A stretch of DNA of 64,000 bases, taken from Nocardia brasiliensis IFM 10847. GTDB lineage: Bacteria > Actinomycetota > Actinomycetes > Mycobacteriales > Mycobacteriaceae. How positions within the stretch are numbered: the first letter of the stretch is position 1; the number at the start of each line of letters is the position of its first letter. A program made the position numbers and the translations under genes. The DNA is taken from the NCBI RefSeq assembly GCF_000710915.1, contig NZ_BAUA01000062.1:43907-107906 (forward strand), written 5' to 3'. Below the pieces are notes generated by a model. It made no database searches and was not told where the DNA came from. It saw only the letters and a program-made list of their open reading frames with translations. Positions 53,363-64,000 of this stretch are shown piece by piece.

Positions 53363-54619
53363 CTAACGGTGCTCGGCCGCCTGCCGGTCGGCCGCCGAAG
53401 TGGCCAGCCAGACCGGACGCGAGACCGCGCACAGCAGCAGCCCGAATACCGCCGCGCCACAGCCGTATACGAGCAGCGCGGTGTCGGGGGCGAAGTACTG
53501 CCCCAGCACGCCGGCCACCAGCGAACCTACGGCGGTGCCCGAAACCGCCTGCACCAGCCACAGACTCGACACCCGGCCACGCAGGTCGTCGGGGGTGTGC
53601 TGTTGCAGCACCGCGAAGCGGAAGGTGTCGTTCACCGCCCGTCCCAGTCCGAACCCGGCCAGGCCGAGCACCGCGAAAACCGCTGTGCCGCCGACACCCA
53701 CGATGATCAGCGCGACTGGCAGCAACACCACCGAGGCGAGCAGTGCCCGCCCGTTGCGGTGCACGCGCCCGGTCCAGCCGCTGGTGAACAGCCCGACCAG
53801 CGCACCGGCCGCCGGTGCGCCGTACAGCCAGCCGAGCACGGCCGGACCCGCGCCGAGCACCGTGTCCGCGTACGCGGGCAGCAGCACCAGCGGACCGCTG
53901 ACCAGCATCACGGCCAGCCCGACCAGCAGTGTGCCGCGCACGATCTGATGACCGAGCGCGAACCGCAGGCCGGTCAGCAGCGCGCGCAACGGCGGCTCGT
54001 GCACCGAACCGCTCGGCGGATGCGCGCCCACCTCTTGGAACAGCGTGACGGTGAGCGCCGTGGCGGCCGCCGCGACGAAGTAGGTCACCGAAACCCCACT
54101 GGCAGCGATGATCACGCCCGCGAGGCCGGGCGTGACGACGGTGCCCAGCTCCGTGGTGAGCGTCATCAGCGCGCCCGCGGCGGCCAGCCGGTGCCTGCCG
54201 ACCAGCGCCGGCGTCAGGGCCATCAGCGCCGAACTGCTCACCCCGCCTGCCACGCCGTCCAGCACCGCCGCGCCGTAGATCACCCACAGCAGTGGATGAT
54301 CCAGCAGCGCGTTCCCGCCGAGGATGAGGAACCCGACCCCGGCCAGCGAGCGCGCCAGCTGAATGGTGCGCCGGCGATCGTGCCGGTCGGCCAGCACACC
54401 GCCGGACAGGCTGCCCGCGAACATCGCGACCGCGGTCACCACCGAGACGCCCGCGACGTGCAGGCTGGACCCGGTGAGCTGGTAGACCTGCACCGGCAGG
54501 GCCACCATCAGCAGCCCGATCCCGAGCAGCGAGATCAGCCGGGCCGCGAAGACGTAGCGGAACGCCTTGCTGTCCCGCAGCGGCGAGATATCGATGACGA
54601 GGCGACGCAGCACGCTCAT
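53363..54619 (-). CDS. EntS-like MFS siderophore exporter
   Basis: A 418-residue transporter with 12 helices and strong EntS features: SPLRDSKAFRYVFAARLISLLG at the N-terminus, the motif-A loop GGVLADRHDRRR, and PDDLRGRVSSLWLVQ between helices 10 and 11. EntS exports enterobactin. Its start overlaps the binding-protein gene by four bases, so exporter, binding protein and NRPS are co-translated. It likely secretes the finished siderophore. Confidence 0.9.
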   Translation of the reverse strand: MSVLRRLVIDISPLRDSKAFRYVFAARLISLLGIGLLMVALPVQVYQLTGSSLHVAGVSVVTAVAMFAGSLSGGVLADRHDRRRTIQLARSLAGVGFLILGGNALLDHPLLWVIYGAAVLDGVAGGVSSSALMALTPALVGRHRLAAAGALMTLTTELGTVVTPGLAGVIIAASGVSVTYFVAAAATALTVTLFQEVGAHPPSGSVHEPPLRALLTGLRFALGHQIVRGTLLVGLAVMLVSGPLVLLPAYADTVLGAGPAVLGWLYGAPAAGALVGLFTSGWTGRVHRNGRALLASVVLLPVALIIVGVGGTAVFAVLGLAGFGLGRAVNDTFRFAVLQQHTPDDLRGRVSSLWLVQAVSGTAVGSLVAGVLGQYFAPDTALLVYGCGAAVFGLLLCAVSRPVWLATSAADRQAAEHR

Positions 54620-55620
54620 CCGAAGGTTTTCGCGATGGTGTCGAGCGTGGTCAGCGCGCCGTGGTAGTCGGGGCGGTAGCTGGTCGCGGGCAACTCGTAG
54701 ACCTTGCCGTCGCGGAACGCCGGCAACCGCGCGTACAGCGGGTTCTGGCCCAGCTCGGCCGCGCTCGGCCCGCCGACCGGGATCACGATGGCCACCGGCG
54801 CGTCGGCGACCTTGTCCAGCAGTTCGAGGCTGACCTGAAAGGAGTCACCGGAGCCGTACAGTGCCGGGTTCCCGGCCTTGGTCAGCACATCGTCGGCGAC
54901 GAAACCCAATTCACCCAATTGGCTGGGCAGCGCAGCGGTCTGCGGCACCACGAACGGCTCCTTGTTGGCGACCGAGAGCAGATAGACCACCTTGCCGGTC
55001 GGCACCTTGCTCGACGCCTTCACCTGCGCGGCCTTGTCCTGGTAGGCGCTCAGCAGCGCGGGCACCCGGTCGGCCCGGCCGGACGCGTCCGCGACCATCC
55101 GCAGCTGCTCCTGCCAGTCGGTCACCTTGGTGGGCACCAGCACGGTCGGCGCGATCGCGGTGAGCTTGTCGTAGAGCTCGCCCGCCTGCACCGCGGTGAT
55201 GCCCTGCCCGCCACCGATGATCAGGTCCGGGTCGGCGGCGGCGACGGCCTCGATGTTCAGTTCCGCGCCGGCCGGTAATTGCTTGGTGCCCTGCGCTTTT
55301 GCCTTGTCCGCCCATTGCGGCGGGAAGCCGCCGTCGAGGTTGGTGATGCCGATGACCCGGGTGTCGGTGGCCACCACCGGCGCGTCGAGCGCGTACAGGT
55401 AGTCGGCCAGGCTGCCGCTGAGCACCACGATGCGCTTCGCCTCGTGCGGCACGGTCACCGCGCCGCGATCCGTGGTGATCGTTCTGGTGTGCTCGCCGGC
55501 GGCGGTGTCCTCGGACGACGAGCATCCGACCACGAGGCCCAGCGCCATGGTCAGTCCGCCGAGCAGGGCGACTGCCCGCCGCATGCGTCCGGCGCGGCCG
55601 GACGTTCGGGTCGACTTCAT
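54616..55620 (-). CDS. FepB-like ferric-siderophore-binding lipoprotein
   Basis: A 334-residue lipoprotein (lipobox LVVGC after a basic and hydrophobic signal). It has a class III periplasmic-binding fold: [29 protein letters not shown], and a final helical [10 protein letters not shown]. It captures the iron-loaded siderophore for an ABC permease not present in this window. Start ATG at 55620 overlaps the NRPS stop by four bases; an in-frame extension to 55881 is shadow coding inside the NRPS gene. Confidence 0.9.
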   Translation of the reverse strand: MKSTRTSGRAGRMRRAVALLGGLTMALGLVVGCSSSEDTAAGEHTRTITTDRGAVTVPHEAKRIVVLSGSLADYLYALDAPVVATDTRVIGITNLDGGFPPQWADKAKAQGTKQLPAGAELNIEAVAAADPDLIIGGGQGITAVQAGELYDKLTAIAPTVLVPTKVTDWQEQLRMVADASGRADRVPALLSAYQDKAAQVKASSKVPTGKVVYLLSVANKEPFVVPQTAALPSQLGELGFVADDVLTKAGNPALYGSGDSFQVSLELLDKVADAPVAIVIPVGGPSAAELGQNPLYARLPAFRDGKVYELPATSYRPDYHGALTTLDTIAKTFG

Positions 55621-58600
55621 CGGTCTCCTTGTGTTGAACGAACTTTCATCCCCAGCTCCCGCTCGATCAACGGCGTGAGCTCGGCCCAGCCCGCCGCGGT
55701 GACGAGCCCGGCGTGGTCGAAGGGCAGGTGGTGCACCACCGGATCGAGCCCGAGCCCGCGCCAGCCCGCGGCCAGCTCCGCACCCGGCGAGGCGACGGCA
55801 TCGTGCGGCCGATCGGCGGTGAACAGGGTCAGCGGCCCGGAGTAGTCCGGAACCGCCGAAACCGCGAGCAGTCGCACGCATTCGGTGAAACCGGCGCGCA
55901 GCGCGGCGTGCAGGTGCGGGTCCGCGGTGCCGATCTCCGGTGCGAGCACGGTCAGCAATTCGGTTACGTCCGCGTCGATGTCGTGTTCGGCTCCGGCCCG
56001 GGTGCCCAGCGGTGCGGCATCGATCAGTCCCGCGAAGGCGACCTCCTCGCCTGCCGCACTGAGCTGGGCCGCCATGGCGTGCACCACATTCCCGCCGAAC
56101 GAGTAGCCGAGCAGGTGGTACGGCCCGCTCGGCTGCTGTGCGCGCACGGTGGCGACGTACTGCGCGGCCAGCTCGTCGATCGACGAGGCGGCCGGCGCCG
56201 CGCCGCTCAGCGTGGGCAACTGCAACCCGAGCACCGGCCGTCCCGCGGTCAACCGAGTCGCCAACGGCAGGAACTGCCAGGCGAATCCACCCGCCGGGTG
56301 CACGCAGAACAGCGGCGCTTCGGCACCGTGCGCGCGCAGCACGAGCACATGCTCACGGCCCGCGGCCGACGACTCCGGCTCGGCCGCGGTGCCCTGTGTG
56401 CTGTCCAGATGCGCGGCCAGTTCCGCCACCGTCGGCCGGGCCGTCAGCGTCCCGAGCGAAATGGTCACGCCCAGTGCGCGATCCAGCGCGCCGAGCAGCC
56501 GCATCGCGCGCAGCGAATCGCCGCCGAGGTCGAAGAAGCTGTCCTCGATGTCCACCTCGCCGAGCTCGAGCACCTGCTCGAACACCGCGCACACTGCCCG
56601 CTCCCGCGCCGTCTGCGGCGCTCGGCGCACCGTGCGGCGCTCCGGTTGCGGCAGGGCCGCGCGATCCAGCTTTCCGTTGGGCGTCAACGGGATCGCGTCG
56701 ATCACCATGATCTCGGCGGGCACCAGCGCGGCGGGCACCGTGGCCCGCACCTCCGGGCGCAGATCACGAGGGGCGCAGCCGGCGTCGAGCACCACGTAGC
56801 CGAACAGTCGTGCGGTGCCCGCGGAGTCGGCGCGGACCGTCGCGGCGGCGCGCCGGACGCCGGGCAGCGCGGCCAGCGCGGTCTCCACCTCGGCCAGCTC
56901 GATGCGCACACCGCGGATCTTCACCTGATGATCGACCCGGCCCAGGTACTCCAGCTCCCCATCGGCCCTGCGGCGCACCAGGTCTCCGGTCCGGTACATC
57001 CGGCCCCCGTCGGGGGCGAACGGATCCGCGACGAACGTGCCCGCGGTCAAGCCCGCCCGATCCCGGTAGCCGATCGCGATGCCGTCGCCGGACAGATACA
57101 GCTCGCCCTGCGCGCCGACCGGCACCTCGGCCAGACCCGAATCGAGCACCCGCACCTTCGCGTTGCGCACCGGGCGGCCCAAACAGGGTGTGGCACTGCC
57201 GGATACCGGCGAACCGAGCGCGTTGATGGTGAACTCGGTGGGCCCGTACAGGTCGTAACCGGTGGCGACCGGATGTTCGCGCAGCAGCGTCCACAGATCC
57301 GGCGGCACCGCCTCACCGCCGAGCAGCACCAGGGCAGGCACATGCGCGCCGGTGAGCAGGCCGGCCGCGAGCAATTCCCGTGCGTAGGAGGGCGTCACGT
57401 TGACCGCGTCGATGCCGACGTCCCGGTAGTGCGCGACCAGCGCGGCGGGCTCGAGTCGCGCCTGCTCGTCGATGACGTGCACCTCGTGCCCGGCGAGCAA
57501 CCAGAACAGTTCCTCCCACGACATGTCGAAGGAGAACGAGACGGTGTGCGCCACGCGCAGCCTGCCCCGGTTCGCCCGGCGGTCGGTCGGGCCGAAGATC
57601 TCGTCGAGGTGGTTGTGGTACATCGTGGTCAGACCGCGATGACCGATCACCACGCCCTTCGGGCGACCGGTCGAGCCCGAGGTGTAGATGACGTAGGCCG
57701 GTTGATCGGCGCAGCTCGGACCGGCCACCGCCACCTCGGGCACCGCGGGCGGCGGCACCGCACCGTCGAGCACGCGTGCCACCTCGGGCTGATCGATCAG
57801 CAGTTGCACCCGCGGTCCGCCGTCGCCCTCGATCACGCTTTCCCGATGGACGCCGGTGCTGATCAAGGCCGAAGCCGCGCTGTCGGCGAGCAACTCACGC
57901 AGCCGGGCGGGCGGGTGGGTCAGATCCAGGGGTAGATACGCCGCCCCGGTGCGCATGACCGCGAAGATCGCCACCACATGGTCGGCGATGCGCGGCAGCG
58001 CGAGCGCGACCACGTCGGTGATCCCCACGCCGCGGCTCGCCAGCAACCGAGCCATCCGGTCGACCCGATCGTTCAGTTCCCGCGCGGTCAGCGCGACCGG
58101 TCCGCACACCAGCGCGCAGGCGTCCGGGGTCGCGGCGGCCCGTTCGCGCAGCAGCGCGTCGACGCTGCCGCCCGGCTGCCCGGGTAGCGGCACGTGCACC
58201 CGGTCCGGCGTGAACCCCGGCGCACGCTCAACCGGCACAGCGGTGTTCGCGACCATCGTGCGGCCCGCGGCGGTGTCCGGCGCCGCGAGCTGTTCGAGGA
58301 TGGCGACCAGCCGCGTCAGCATCTGCTCGGCCAGTCCGTCCGGGATCAGATCGGCCCGGTGTTCGAGGGTGATCCGCAGCGGATCCGAGCCCGCGCCCGG
58401 ATCGACGTCGAGGGTCAAGGCGTAGTGCGTGCTGTCCACCGCTTCGCGTCCGACCACGCCGGTGCGCGCGAAAACGTCTGCGGCGCCGCTCTCGTCGCGC
58501 GGCAGGTTGCGGAAGACATAGAGCGTGTCGAACAGCGTCGGGTATCCGGCCGCGCGCTGGATGCGGCCCAAGCCGAGCTGCTGGTGGGCGACGAGACCAC

Positions 58601-61600
58601 CCTGCTCGCGCAGCATCCGGCGCAGCAGTTCCAGCAACGGCTCGCCCGGGCGCACCTGGACGCGCACTGGAATGGTGTTGAGCACCAACCCGATCATCCG
58701 TTCCGCGCCCGGCACCTCGGGCGAGCGCGCGGAGACGGTCGAACCGAACACCACATCGTCGAGGCCGGTGCTCGCGCGCAACGCCAGTCCCCATGCGGTG
58801 GACACCACCGTGGACAGGGTGACCTGGCCGTGCCCGGCCAACGCGCGCAGCGCCGCGGAGGTCGCCGCGGGCAGTTCGATCCGGGACCGGCCCGGCAGCG
58901 GTGACCGATCCGTGGCCCCGGTGCCGACGAGGGTCGGCTGCCGCAGGTCGGAAAGATATGCGTGCCAAGCCTTTTCCGACGCGCCGTGATCCAGGCCGGC
59001 CAGCCAGCGCAGCTGGTCGCGGAAATCGGCGGCAGGTTCCAGCGCCGCGTCCAGGTCGGCGGCGGTGCTGGTTTCGGCCCGCTCGTAGAGGGTGAACAGT
59101 TCGGTGAACAGCAGGGCCAGCGACCAGCCGTCGATCAGCAGGTGATGCAGCGTGAAGACGGCGCGGCTGGTGCCGTCCGGCAAACGCACCAGCACCAAGC
59201 GGATCAGCGGCGGTGCGCCGAAATCGAAAGGCGTGCGGTATTCCTCGTCCGCCAGCGCCACCACGGCGGCCGCGGCGTCGTCGGTCGTGCGTAGATCGAC
59301 TTCCCGGCACGGTGTTTCCCACGCACCCGGAATGAACTGCACCGGTGCGCCGAAGCCCGCGTGGGTGAAACCGGCCCGCAGGTTGGCGTGTCTGCGCAGC
59401 ACTGCGTCGAGGGCGCGGCGCAGCAGGTCGGCGCGGGCGGGCCGGGCGGACTCGAACACGAAACTCACCTGCATGTGATACGCGTCCGAACCCGCGGCCC
59501 GATCCACCACCGACTGGAAGTACATGCCCTCCTGCAACGGACCCAGCGGCAGCACTTCCTGCCACGGCGGGCACAGCGCGTCCAGGCGGGCGCGCTGGTC
59601 GGCGTCCACCGTCACCAGTTCCGCCGCGGCGCCGGGCGCGGCCGCGGCGTCCGCCGGTGTCGCGGCCGCGGCCAGCTCGCCCAGCGTCGGGTGTTCGAAC
59701 ACGTCCGCGACGCTGAGCACCAGGCCGTGCCGCCGGGCCGCGGTCACCAGCCGCACCGAGGAGATGCTGTCGCCGCCGAGCGCGAAGAAGGCATCGTCCG
59801 GGCCCGGCGCGGTGATGGCGAGCACCTCGCCCGCCAACGCGCACAGCGTCCGCTCGGCGGCTGTGCTCGGCGCGCGACGCGCGGTATCGGTTCGGGTCGG
59901 CTCGGGCAGCGCGGCCCGATCCACCTTGCCGTTGAGCGTCAACGGCAACGCGTCCAGCACCGCGATCGCCTGCGGCACCATGTATTCGGGGAGGATGCCC
60001 GCGACGGCGGCGCGGACCGCCGCCGGGTCCAGCGTGCCGCCCGGCGACGCGACGACGTAACCGAAGAGCCTGCCGGTGCCCGCGCTGTCCGCGCGGACCG
60101 TGGCCGCCGCCCTGGCGACCCCGGGGACCCCCCGCAGCGCGGACTCGACGTCGCCCAGTTCGATCCGGAAGCCGCGCACCTTCACCTGATCGTCGCTGCG
60201 GCGCAGGTACTCCAGCCGTCCGGCGCGCTGCCGGACCAGATCACCGGTGCGGTACAACCGCCGGCCGGGCAGGTCCGGATCCGGCACGAAGCGCGCGGCG
60301 GTCAGTCCCGGCTTGCCGAGGTAGCCGCGAACCACCTGCGCGCCACCGAGATACAGCTCGCCCGCCACACCCGGCGGCACCGGGCGCAGATGCTCGTCCA
60401 GCACTCGGGTGTGCACATCGGTCCACGGCGCGCCGATGGTGACCTGATCGCCGTCGTGCAGATCGCTCGCCGTCGCCCACACGGTCGCCTCGGTGGGCCC
60501 GTACACATTCCGCACCGACCGGCAAGTGGCGACCAGCGCCACCGCGAGATCCGCGGGCAACGCCTCGCCACCTACCAGCGCGCGCACCGCGGCCAGCCGC
60601 GGCGCGTCTTCGTGTTCGACCAGCACGCGCCAGAGCGAGGGCGTCGCCTGCACGAGTGTCGCGGCGCTCTCGGCGATCAAGGCGTGCAACGCGTCCGGGT
60701 CCCGGACGGTCGCCCGATCGGCCAGCACCACGGTCGCGCCGACGGTCAACGGCAGCAGCAGCTCCAGGACCGCGATATCGAAGGACACCGTCGTCACCGC
60801 CACGATCCGGTCGCCACGACCGATCCAGCCCGCCCCGCCGACGGTCTCGGCGAACGCCGCGAGATTCGCCGTAGTCACCATGACGCCCTTGGGCTTTCCG
60901 GTCGAGCCGGAGGTGTGGATCACGTAGGCCAGGCGCTCGTCCGCAGGCCGCGGCTGCGGCAGCACAACCGGATCCGATTGTGCCGCAACGTCGGTCAGCA
61001 CCGTGGGCGGTCCGCCCGCAGGCAGCCGAGCCGCGAGGTCGGAACTGGTCAGCACGCACACCGGGGTCGCGTCCGTGAGCATGTACGCGAGGCGATCGGC
61101 CGGGTAGTCGACGTCGAGCGGCAGGTAGGCCGCGCCGAGGCGCAGCACGGCGAGCAGTCCGGCGACCAGATCCGTCGAGCGGGTCAGCGCGACGCCGACC
61201 ACCTGCTCCGGCCCCGCACCCGCGGCCAGTAACCGCGCAGCCAGATCCGCTGTCCGCGTGGCGAGTTCGGCATAGGTGACCGATTCCGCACCGCAGACCA
61301 CGGCGATCGCCTCGGGGGTCGCGCGCACTTGGTCGGCGAAGCGCACCGCCACACCGGGCGGCGTGGTCGAGCGCCGCGCCGGATCGTGCGCCGGATCGGA
61401 TGCGGCCGAGGCGGTTTCGAAGATGCCCGCCGTCGGTTCGGGCACGACCCGCGCGAGCACCGCGATCAGGCCGTCGACGAGCGCGTCCGCGGTCGCGGGG
61501 TCGAACAGGTCGGCGTCGACCACCAGGCGCAGGTTCGCCTCGTCCGGTGCGCCGGCATCGGCCAGCCACACCGCCGCGTCGAAACGCGCGGCGGTGGTGA

Positions 61601-64000
61601 CCGGGGGTACCGGCTCGACCACGAGCTCGCCGAGTTTCGGAGCCGGGGCCGCCGGTTCGTAGGCGACCATGGTCTGGAAGAGCGGATGCCGGGCCAGCGA
61701 ACGCGGCGCGGCCACGGCGTCGACCACCCGCTCGAAGGGCGCGTCCTGGTGCGCCAGCGCGTCCAGCGCGGCGACCCGCACCCGGCCGAGCAGCTCCGCG
61801 AAACTCGGACGGCCGGTCAGATCACAGCGGATGACCAGCGTGTTGACGAAATACCCTATGGTGTCGCCGAATTCGCCCGCGTCGTCGTCCAGCACGCTGT
61901 CGCGATGCGACACCGCGCTGCCCAGCGGTATATCGCGCCCCGCGCCGAATGCCGACCAGGTGGTGGCCACCGCCGCCTGCAACACCATCAGCGGACTGAC
62001 ACCGTACGCGCCGCACAGTTCGGTGATCGCCGCGCGCAGTCCGGCGGGCAGCCGCCGCAGCACGGTGTGCCCGCGGTACGCGGCCCGCGCCGGGCGCGGG
62101 CGGTCGAACGGCAGCTCCAGCTCGGCGGGCAGACCCGCGAGGGTCTCACGCCAGTACGCCAGCTGCCCGGCATAGGCGTCCTGCTGCTGTCGGCGGCGCT
62201 CCCGCGCCGCGTACTCGCGATAGTCCGTGCCTGCCGGAGACCACTGGGGCGCTTCGTCTTTCACCCGCGCCCGATACGCGATGTCCAGATCGTCGAACAG
62301 CGGGCGCAGCGACGTGGCGTCGAAAGCGATGTGGTGCACCACCAGGACCAGCACGTGGTCGTCGGGCGCGATTTCGAGCAGCGTGGCCCGCGCCGGCGCC
62401 GCGGCGGTGATGTCCACGGGCTGGGTCAGGCACGCCGCGATGGCCGCATCGAGGCCCTCCGCCCCGATCGCGTGCCAGTCCAGTCCGGCGGCCTCGTCGG
62501 CCGTGCGCAGGTGCAGCGTGGCGGAACCGGCGGCATCTTGCGGATAGCTGGTGCGCAGCACCGGATGTCGCGCCAGCACGTCGCGCCAGGCGGCGGCGAG
62601 CGCGTCGTTGTCGAGCGCACCGCGCAGCCGGACGACCACCGGCACGTCGTAGGTGGTGGACGGTCCTTCCAGCCGGTGCAGGAACCACAGGCGCTCCTGC
62701 GCGGGCGACAACGGCGCACCGGTACCCACACGGTCGAGCACCGCGGGCGTGAACTCTGTTGGGGGCGTCGCCACTTCGCTGCCCCCAGTGATCGCGCGCG
62801 ACCCGAAGCGCAGCGGATCTATCTGTGCCCGCGCCGCCAGGGTGCGCGCGGTCGGCGCGTCGAACACATCGGTGATCGCGACCCGGACGCCCAGCCTGCG
62901 CAGCCTGCCCACCAGGCGCATGGCCGTCAGCGAATGCCCGCCCAGCGCGAAGAAGTCGTCGTCGGGACCGATCGAGGCCACCTCGAGCACTCCCGCCGCG
63001 CCCTCGCGGATCGCCGCCAGCACCGCACCGTCGGCGACACCGGAAGGCTCGATCACCCGCGGGCGATCCGGCGTTCGCACCGGCGCACTCGGCGTTACCC
63101 ACCGCGACATATCGAGCAGTTCGTCCACGCGCGTGTCCTCGGCCTCGACCACCGTGCGCAACACCTGTGCGATCCGCTCGACGATCCGGCCGACCGTCTC
63201 GTCCGCGACGGCGGCGCGGTCGTGGTAGACCACCAGCTCCAGCCGCTCGCCGGGCGGGGCGAGCAGCGTGACCGGGTAGTGCGTGAGCCCGTGATTGTGG
63301 AAGCCCGCGATCCGCAGTTCGTGCGATTCGGGCTGTTGCGCACCGGAGTTCGGGAAGTTCTCGAACACCACCAGGGTGTTGAACAGCTGACCCAGCCCGG
63401 CGGCGCGCTCGATCTCGGCCAGGCTCGCCTGCTCGAATTCCTGCATGGCGAACTGTGTTTCCTGCAGTTCCGCGAACAGGTCGAGCAGCGACCGGCCCGG
63501 CGCGAGGGTGCACCGCACCGGAATGGTGTTGGTGAACAGGCCGACCATCGCTTCGACGCCGGGCAGTTCGGCCGGACGACCGGATACGGTCGCACCGAAG
63601 ACGACGTCGGCCTGCTCGTTGAGTTCGGCCAGCACGACCGCCCAGGTGCCCTGCACCAGGGTGTTCAGCGTCAACCCGCGGCGGCGGCCCAGTGCGACGA
63701 GCGCGGCGGCCTGCGCGGTGGAGAGCGGAACCCGCGCCTGCCGGAAGTCTTGTGCGCTCGTCGATGTCGTGGACAGCAGACTCGGCGCGGCCAGACCGGC
63801 CAGCCTGGCCGCCCACGCGTCGCGCACCGCGCCTCGGTCCTGCTGCGCGATCCACGCCAGGTAGTCGCGGTACGCGGCGGGGGCGGGCAGTTCGGCGCGG
63901 TGGTAGAGCGCGAGCAGCTCACGCAGCACGATCGGGGTGGACCAGCCGTCGGTGAGCAGATGGTGCGCATTGAGCACCAGCCGGTGCCGGGCGTCCGGCA
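55617..64000 (-). CDS. Non-ribosomal peptide synthetase for a catechol/hydroxamate siderophore, C-terminal part (continues beyond window)
   Basis: About 2,794 residues are visible; the N-terminus lies past the right edge. Order of domains: second half of a condensation domain (HHLLTDG near the edge); directly a carrier domain (ALGGHSL near 62,935) with no adenylation domain between; condensation ([22 protein letters not shown]; about 62.7-61.4 kb); adenylation 1 (61.35-59.9 kb); carrier (GGDSI); condensation ([21 protein letters not shown]; 59.6-58.2 kb); adenylation 2 (58.2-56.65 kb); carrier (GGDSL); thioesterase (GYSFGGN; 56.3-55.6 kb). Pocket residues read by eye: adenylation 1 DILQLGVVWK, close to the glycine code DILQLGLIWK; adenylation 2 DMENLGLINK, the published N5-hydroxyornithine code. 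With DhbA/B/E and the ornithine hydroxylase, a heterobactin-like DHB-X-Gly-hydroxyornithine product is inferred. No epimerase is seen. Confidence 0.93.
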   Translation of the reverse strand, partial: PDARHRLVLNAHHLLTDGWSTPIVLRELLALYHRAELPAPAAYRDYLAWIAQQDRGAVRDAWAARLAGLAAPSLLSTTSTSAQDFRQARVPLSTAQAAALVALGRRRGLTLNTLVQGTWAVVLAELNEQADVVFGATVSGRPAELPGVEAMVGLFTNTIPVRCTLAPGRSLLDLFAELQETQFAMQEFEQASLAEIERAAGLGQLFNTLVVFENFPNSGAQQPESHELRIAGFHNHGLTHYPVTLLAPPGERLELVVYHDRAAVADETVGRIVERIAQVLRTVVEAEDTRVDELLDMSRWVTPSAPVRTPDRPRVIEPSGVADGAVLAAIREGAAGVLEVASIGPDDDFFALGGHSLTAMRLVGRLRRLGVRVAITDVFDAPTARTLAARAQIDPLRFGSRAITGGSEVATPPTEFTPAVLDRVGTGAPLSPAQERLWFLHRLEGPSTTYDVPVVVRLRGALDNDALAAAWRDVLARHPVLRTSYPQDAAGSATLHLRTADEAAGLDWHAIGAEGLDAAIAACLTQPVDITAAAPARATLLEIAPDDHVLVLVVHHIAFDATSLRPLFDDLDIAYRARVKDEAPQWSPAGTDYREYAARERRRQQQDAYAGQLAYWRETLAGLPAELELPFDRPRPARAAYRGHTVLRRLPAGLRAAITELCGAYGVSPLMVLQAAVATTWSAFGAGRDIPLGSAVSHRDSVLDDDAGEFGDTIGYFVNTLVIRCDLTGRPSFAELLGRVRVAALDALAHQDAPFERVVDAVAAPRSLARHPLFQTMVAYEPAAPAPKLGELVVEPVPPVTTAARFDAAVWLADAGAPDEANLRLVVDADLFDPATADALVDGLIAVLARVVPEPTAGIFETASAASDPAHDPARRSTTPPGVAVRFADQVRATPEAIAVVCGAESVTYAELATRTADLAARLLAAGAGPEQVVGVALTRSTDLVAGLLAVLRLGAAYLPLDVDYPADRLAYMLTDATPVCVLTSSDLAARLPAGGPPTVLTDVAAQSDPVVLPQPRPADERLAYVIHTSGSTGKPKGVMVTTANLAAFAETVGGAGWIGRGDRIVAVTTVSFDIAVLELLLPLTVGATVVLADRATVRDPDALHALIAESAATLVQATPSLWRVLVEHEDAPRLAAVRALVGGEALPADLAVALVATCRSVRNVYGPTEATVWATASDLHDGDQVTIGAPWTDVHTRVLDEHLRPVPPGVAGELYLGGAQVVRGYLGKPGLTAARFVPDPDLPGRRLYRTGDLVRQRAGRLEYLRRSDDQVKVRGFRIELGDVESALRGVPGVARAAATVRADSAGTGRLFGYVVASPGGTLDPAAVRAAVAGILPEYMVPQAIAVLDALPLTLNGKVDRAALPEPTRTDTARRAPSTAAERTLCALAGEVLAITAPGPDDAFFALGGDSISSVRLVTAARRHGLVLSVADVFEHPTLGELAAAATPADAAAAPGAAAELVTVDADQRARLDALCPPWQEVLPLGPLQEGMYFQSVVDRAAGSDAYHMQVSFVFESARPARADLLRRALDAVLRRHANLRAGFTHAGFGAPVQFIPGAWETPCREVDLRTTDDAAAAVVALADEEYRTPFDFGAPPLIRLVLVRLPDGTSRAVFTLHHLLIDGWSLALLFTELFTLYERAETSTAADLDAALEPAADFRDQLRWLAGLDHGASEKAWHAYLSDLRQPTLVGTGATDRSPLPGRSRIELPAATSAALRALAGHGQVTLSTVVSTAWGLALRASTGLDDVVFGSTVSARSPEVPGAERMIGLVLNTIPVRVQVRPGEPLLELLRRMLREQGGLVAHQQLGLGRIQRAAGYPTLFDTLYVFRNLPRDESGAADVFARTGVVGREAVDSTHYALTLDVDPGAGSDPLRITLEHRADLIPDGLAEQMLTRLVAILEQLAAPDTAAGRTMVANTAVPVERAPGFTPDRVHVPLPGQPGGSVDALLRERAAATPDACALVCGPVALTARELNDRVDRMARLLASRGVGITDVVALALPRIADHVVAIFAVMRTGAAYLPLDLTHPPARLRELLADSAASALISTGVHRESVIEGDGGPRVQLLIDQPEVARVLDGAVPPPAVPEVAVAGPSCADQPAYVIYTSGSTGRPKGVVIGHRGLTTMYHNHLDEIFGPTDRRANRGRLRVAHTVSFSFDMSWEELFWLLAGHEVHVIDEQARLEPAALVAHYRDVGIDAVNVTPSYARELLAAGLLTGAHVPALVLLGGEAVPPDLWTLLREHPVATGYDLYGPTEFTINALGSPVSGSATPCLGRPVRNAKVRVLDSGLAEVPVGAQGELYLSGDGIAIGYRDRAGLTAGTFVADPFAPDGGRMYRTGDLVRRRADGELEYLGRVDHQVKIRGVRIELAEVETALAALPGVRRAAATVRADSAGTARLFGYVVLDAGCAPRDLRPEVRATVPAALVPAEIMVIDAIPLTPNGKLDRAALPQPERRTVRRAPQTARERAVCAVFEQVLELGEVDIEDSFFDLGGDSLRAMRLLGALDRALGVTISLGTLTARPTVAELAAHLDSTQGTAAEPESSAAGREHVLVLRAHGAEAPLFCVHPAGGFAWQFLPLATRLTAGRPVLGLQLPTLSGAAPAASSIDELAAQYVATVRAQQPSGPYHLLGYSFGGNVVHAMAAQLSAAGEEVAFAGLIDAAPLGTRAGAEHDIDADVTELLTVLAPEIGTADPHLHAALRAGFTECVRLLAVSAVPDYSGPLTLFTADRPHDAVASPGAELAAGWRGLGLDPVVHHLPFDHAGLVTAAGWAELTPLIERELGMKVRSTQGDR

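Noticed and set aside
55713..57935. Rightward open frame of 740 codons and similar long frames to 61232
   Set aside because: Antisense to the NRPS, whose conserved motifs fix the coding strand.
55617..64000. Vancomycin-like glycopeptide synthetase using Dpg
   Set aside because: The adenylation codes read as Gly and hydroxyornithine, the cluster carries DHB and iron genes, and it lies more than 40 kb from the dpg genes.

Overview
The window is 64 kb of high-GC actinobacterial DNA. It most resembles Nocardia or a close relative in the mycolic-acid group. The grounds are the mycobacterial-type F0 genes, including a b-prime protein like the N-terminal half of mycobacterial AtpH, an LppP/LprE lipoprotein, a stand-alone LigD-type polymerase domain, IdeR-like iron boxes, and a catechol/hydroxamate siderophore locus of the kind known from Rhodococcus. 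No rRNA, tRNA, insertion sequence, phage or CRISPR array was seen.

Left part (1-16.9 kb): the 3' end of murQ, then a single-HKD phospholipase-D-like protein, a small secreted protein, a LigD-type primase/polymerase, an M23 peptidase and a CynX-type MFS carrier. A leftward cluster follows at 4.5-13.7 kb. It holds a cytochrome P450, the complete dpgA-B-C-D set (type III PKS and partners making 3,5-dihydroxyphenylacetyl-CoA and 3,5-dihydroxyphenylglyoxylate), a benzoylformate-decarboxylase-like ThDP enzyme, and a catalase-family peroxidase coupled to a cytochrome b561. The aminotransferase that normally turns the glyoxylate into dihydroxyphenylglycine is absent. The ThDP enzyme suggests a different fate, perhaps 3,5-dihydroxybenzaldehyde. 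Three rightward single genes follow (methyltransferase, aldose epimerase-like, membrane metallophosphoesterase).

Middle (17-46.4 kb): a four-gene BMP/Nup-type nucleoside ABC importer, a tight four-gene leftward operon of unidentified membrane and secreted proteins, and, divergent from it, atpI-B-E-F plus a b-prime gene. That gene stops exactly where the mycobacterial b-delta fusion would continue into delta, and a strong terminator follows. This is an F0-only ATP synthase operon with no F1 genes. Next come a truncated globin, a beta-lactamase-fold hydrolase, an LppP/LprE lipoprotein, a SanA/YdcF-like protein, an EamA exporter, an ArsR-type regulator, two small ribosome-binding-site-supported proteins, an AurF-like di-iron protein, a FrnE-like DsbA protein, a secreted lipase, a DinB-like protein, a TetR/amidohydrolase/SGNH-esterase group, two secreted proteins with tandem repeats (one a CAP protein), and a LysR regulator.

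Right part (46.4-64 kb): a secreted alpha/beta hydrolase, then an iron-siderophore locus. The locus has dhbA, an isochorismatase and a separate aryl carrier protein, an ornithine N-hydroxylase, a divergent dhbE, and a leftward operon (NRPS - siderophore-binding lipoprotein - EntS-like exporter). The NRPS runs off the right edge. Its adenylation domains read by eye as glycine and N-hydroxyornithine, so the product is probably a mixed catecholate-hydroxamate of heterobactin type. IdeR/DtxR-like boxes sit between dhbA and dhbE and upstream of a secreted glycine-zipper protein, tying that unknown protein to the iron response.
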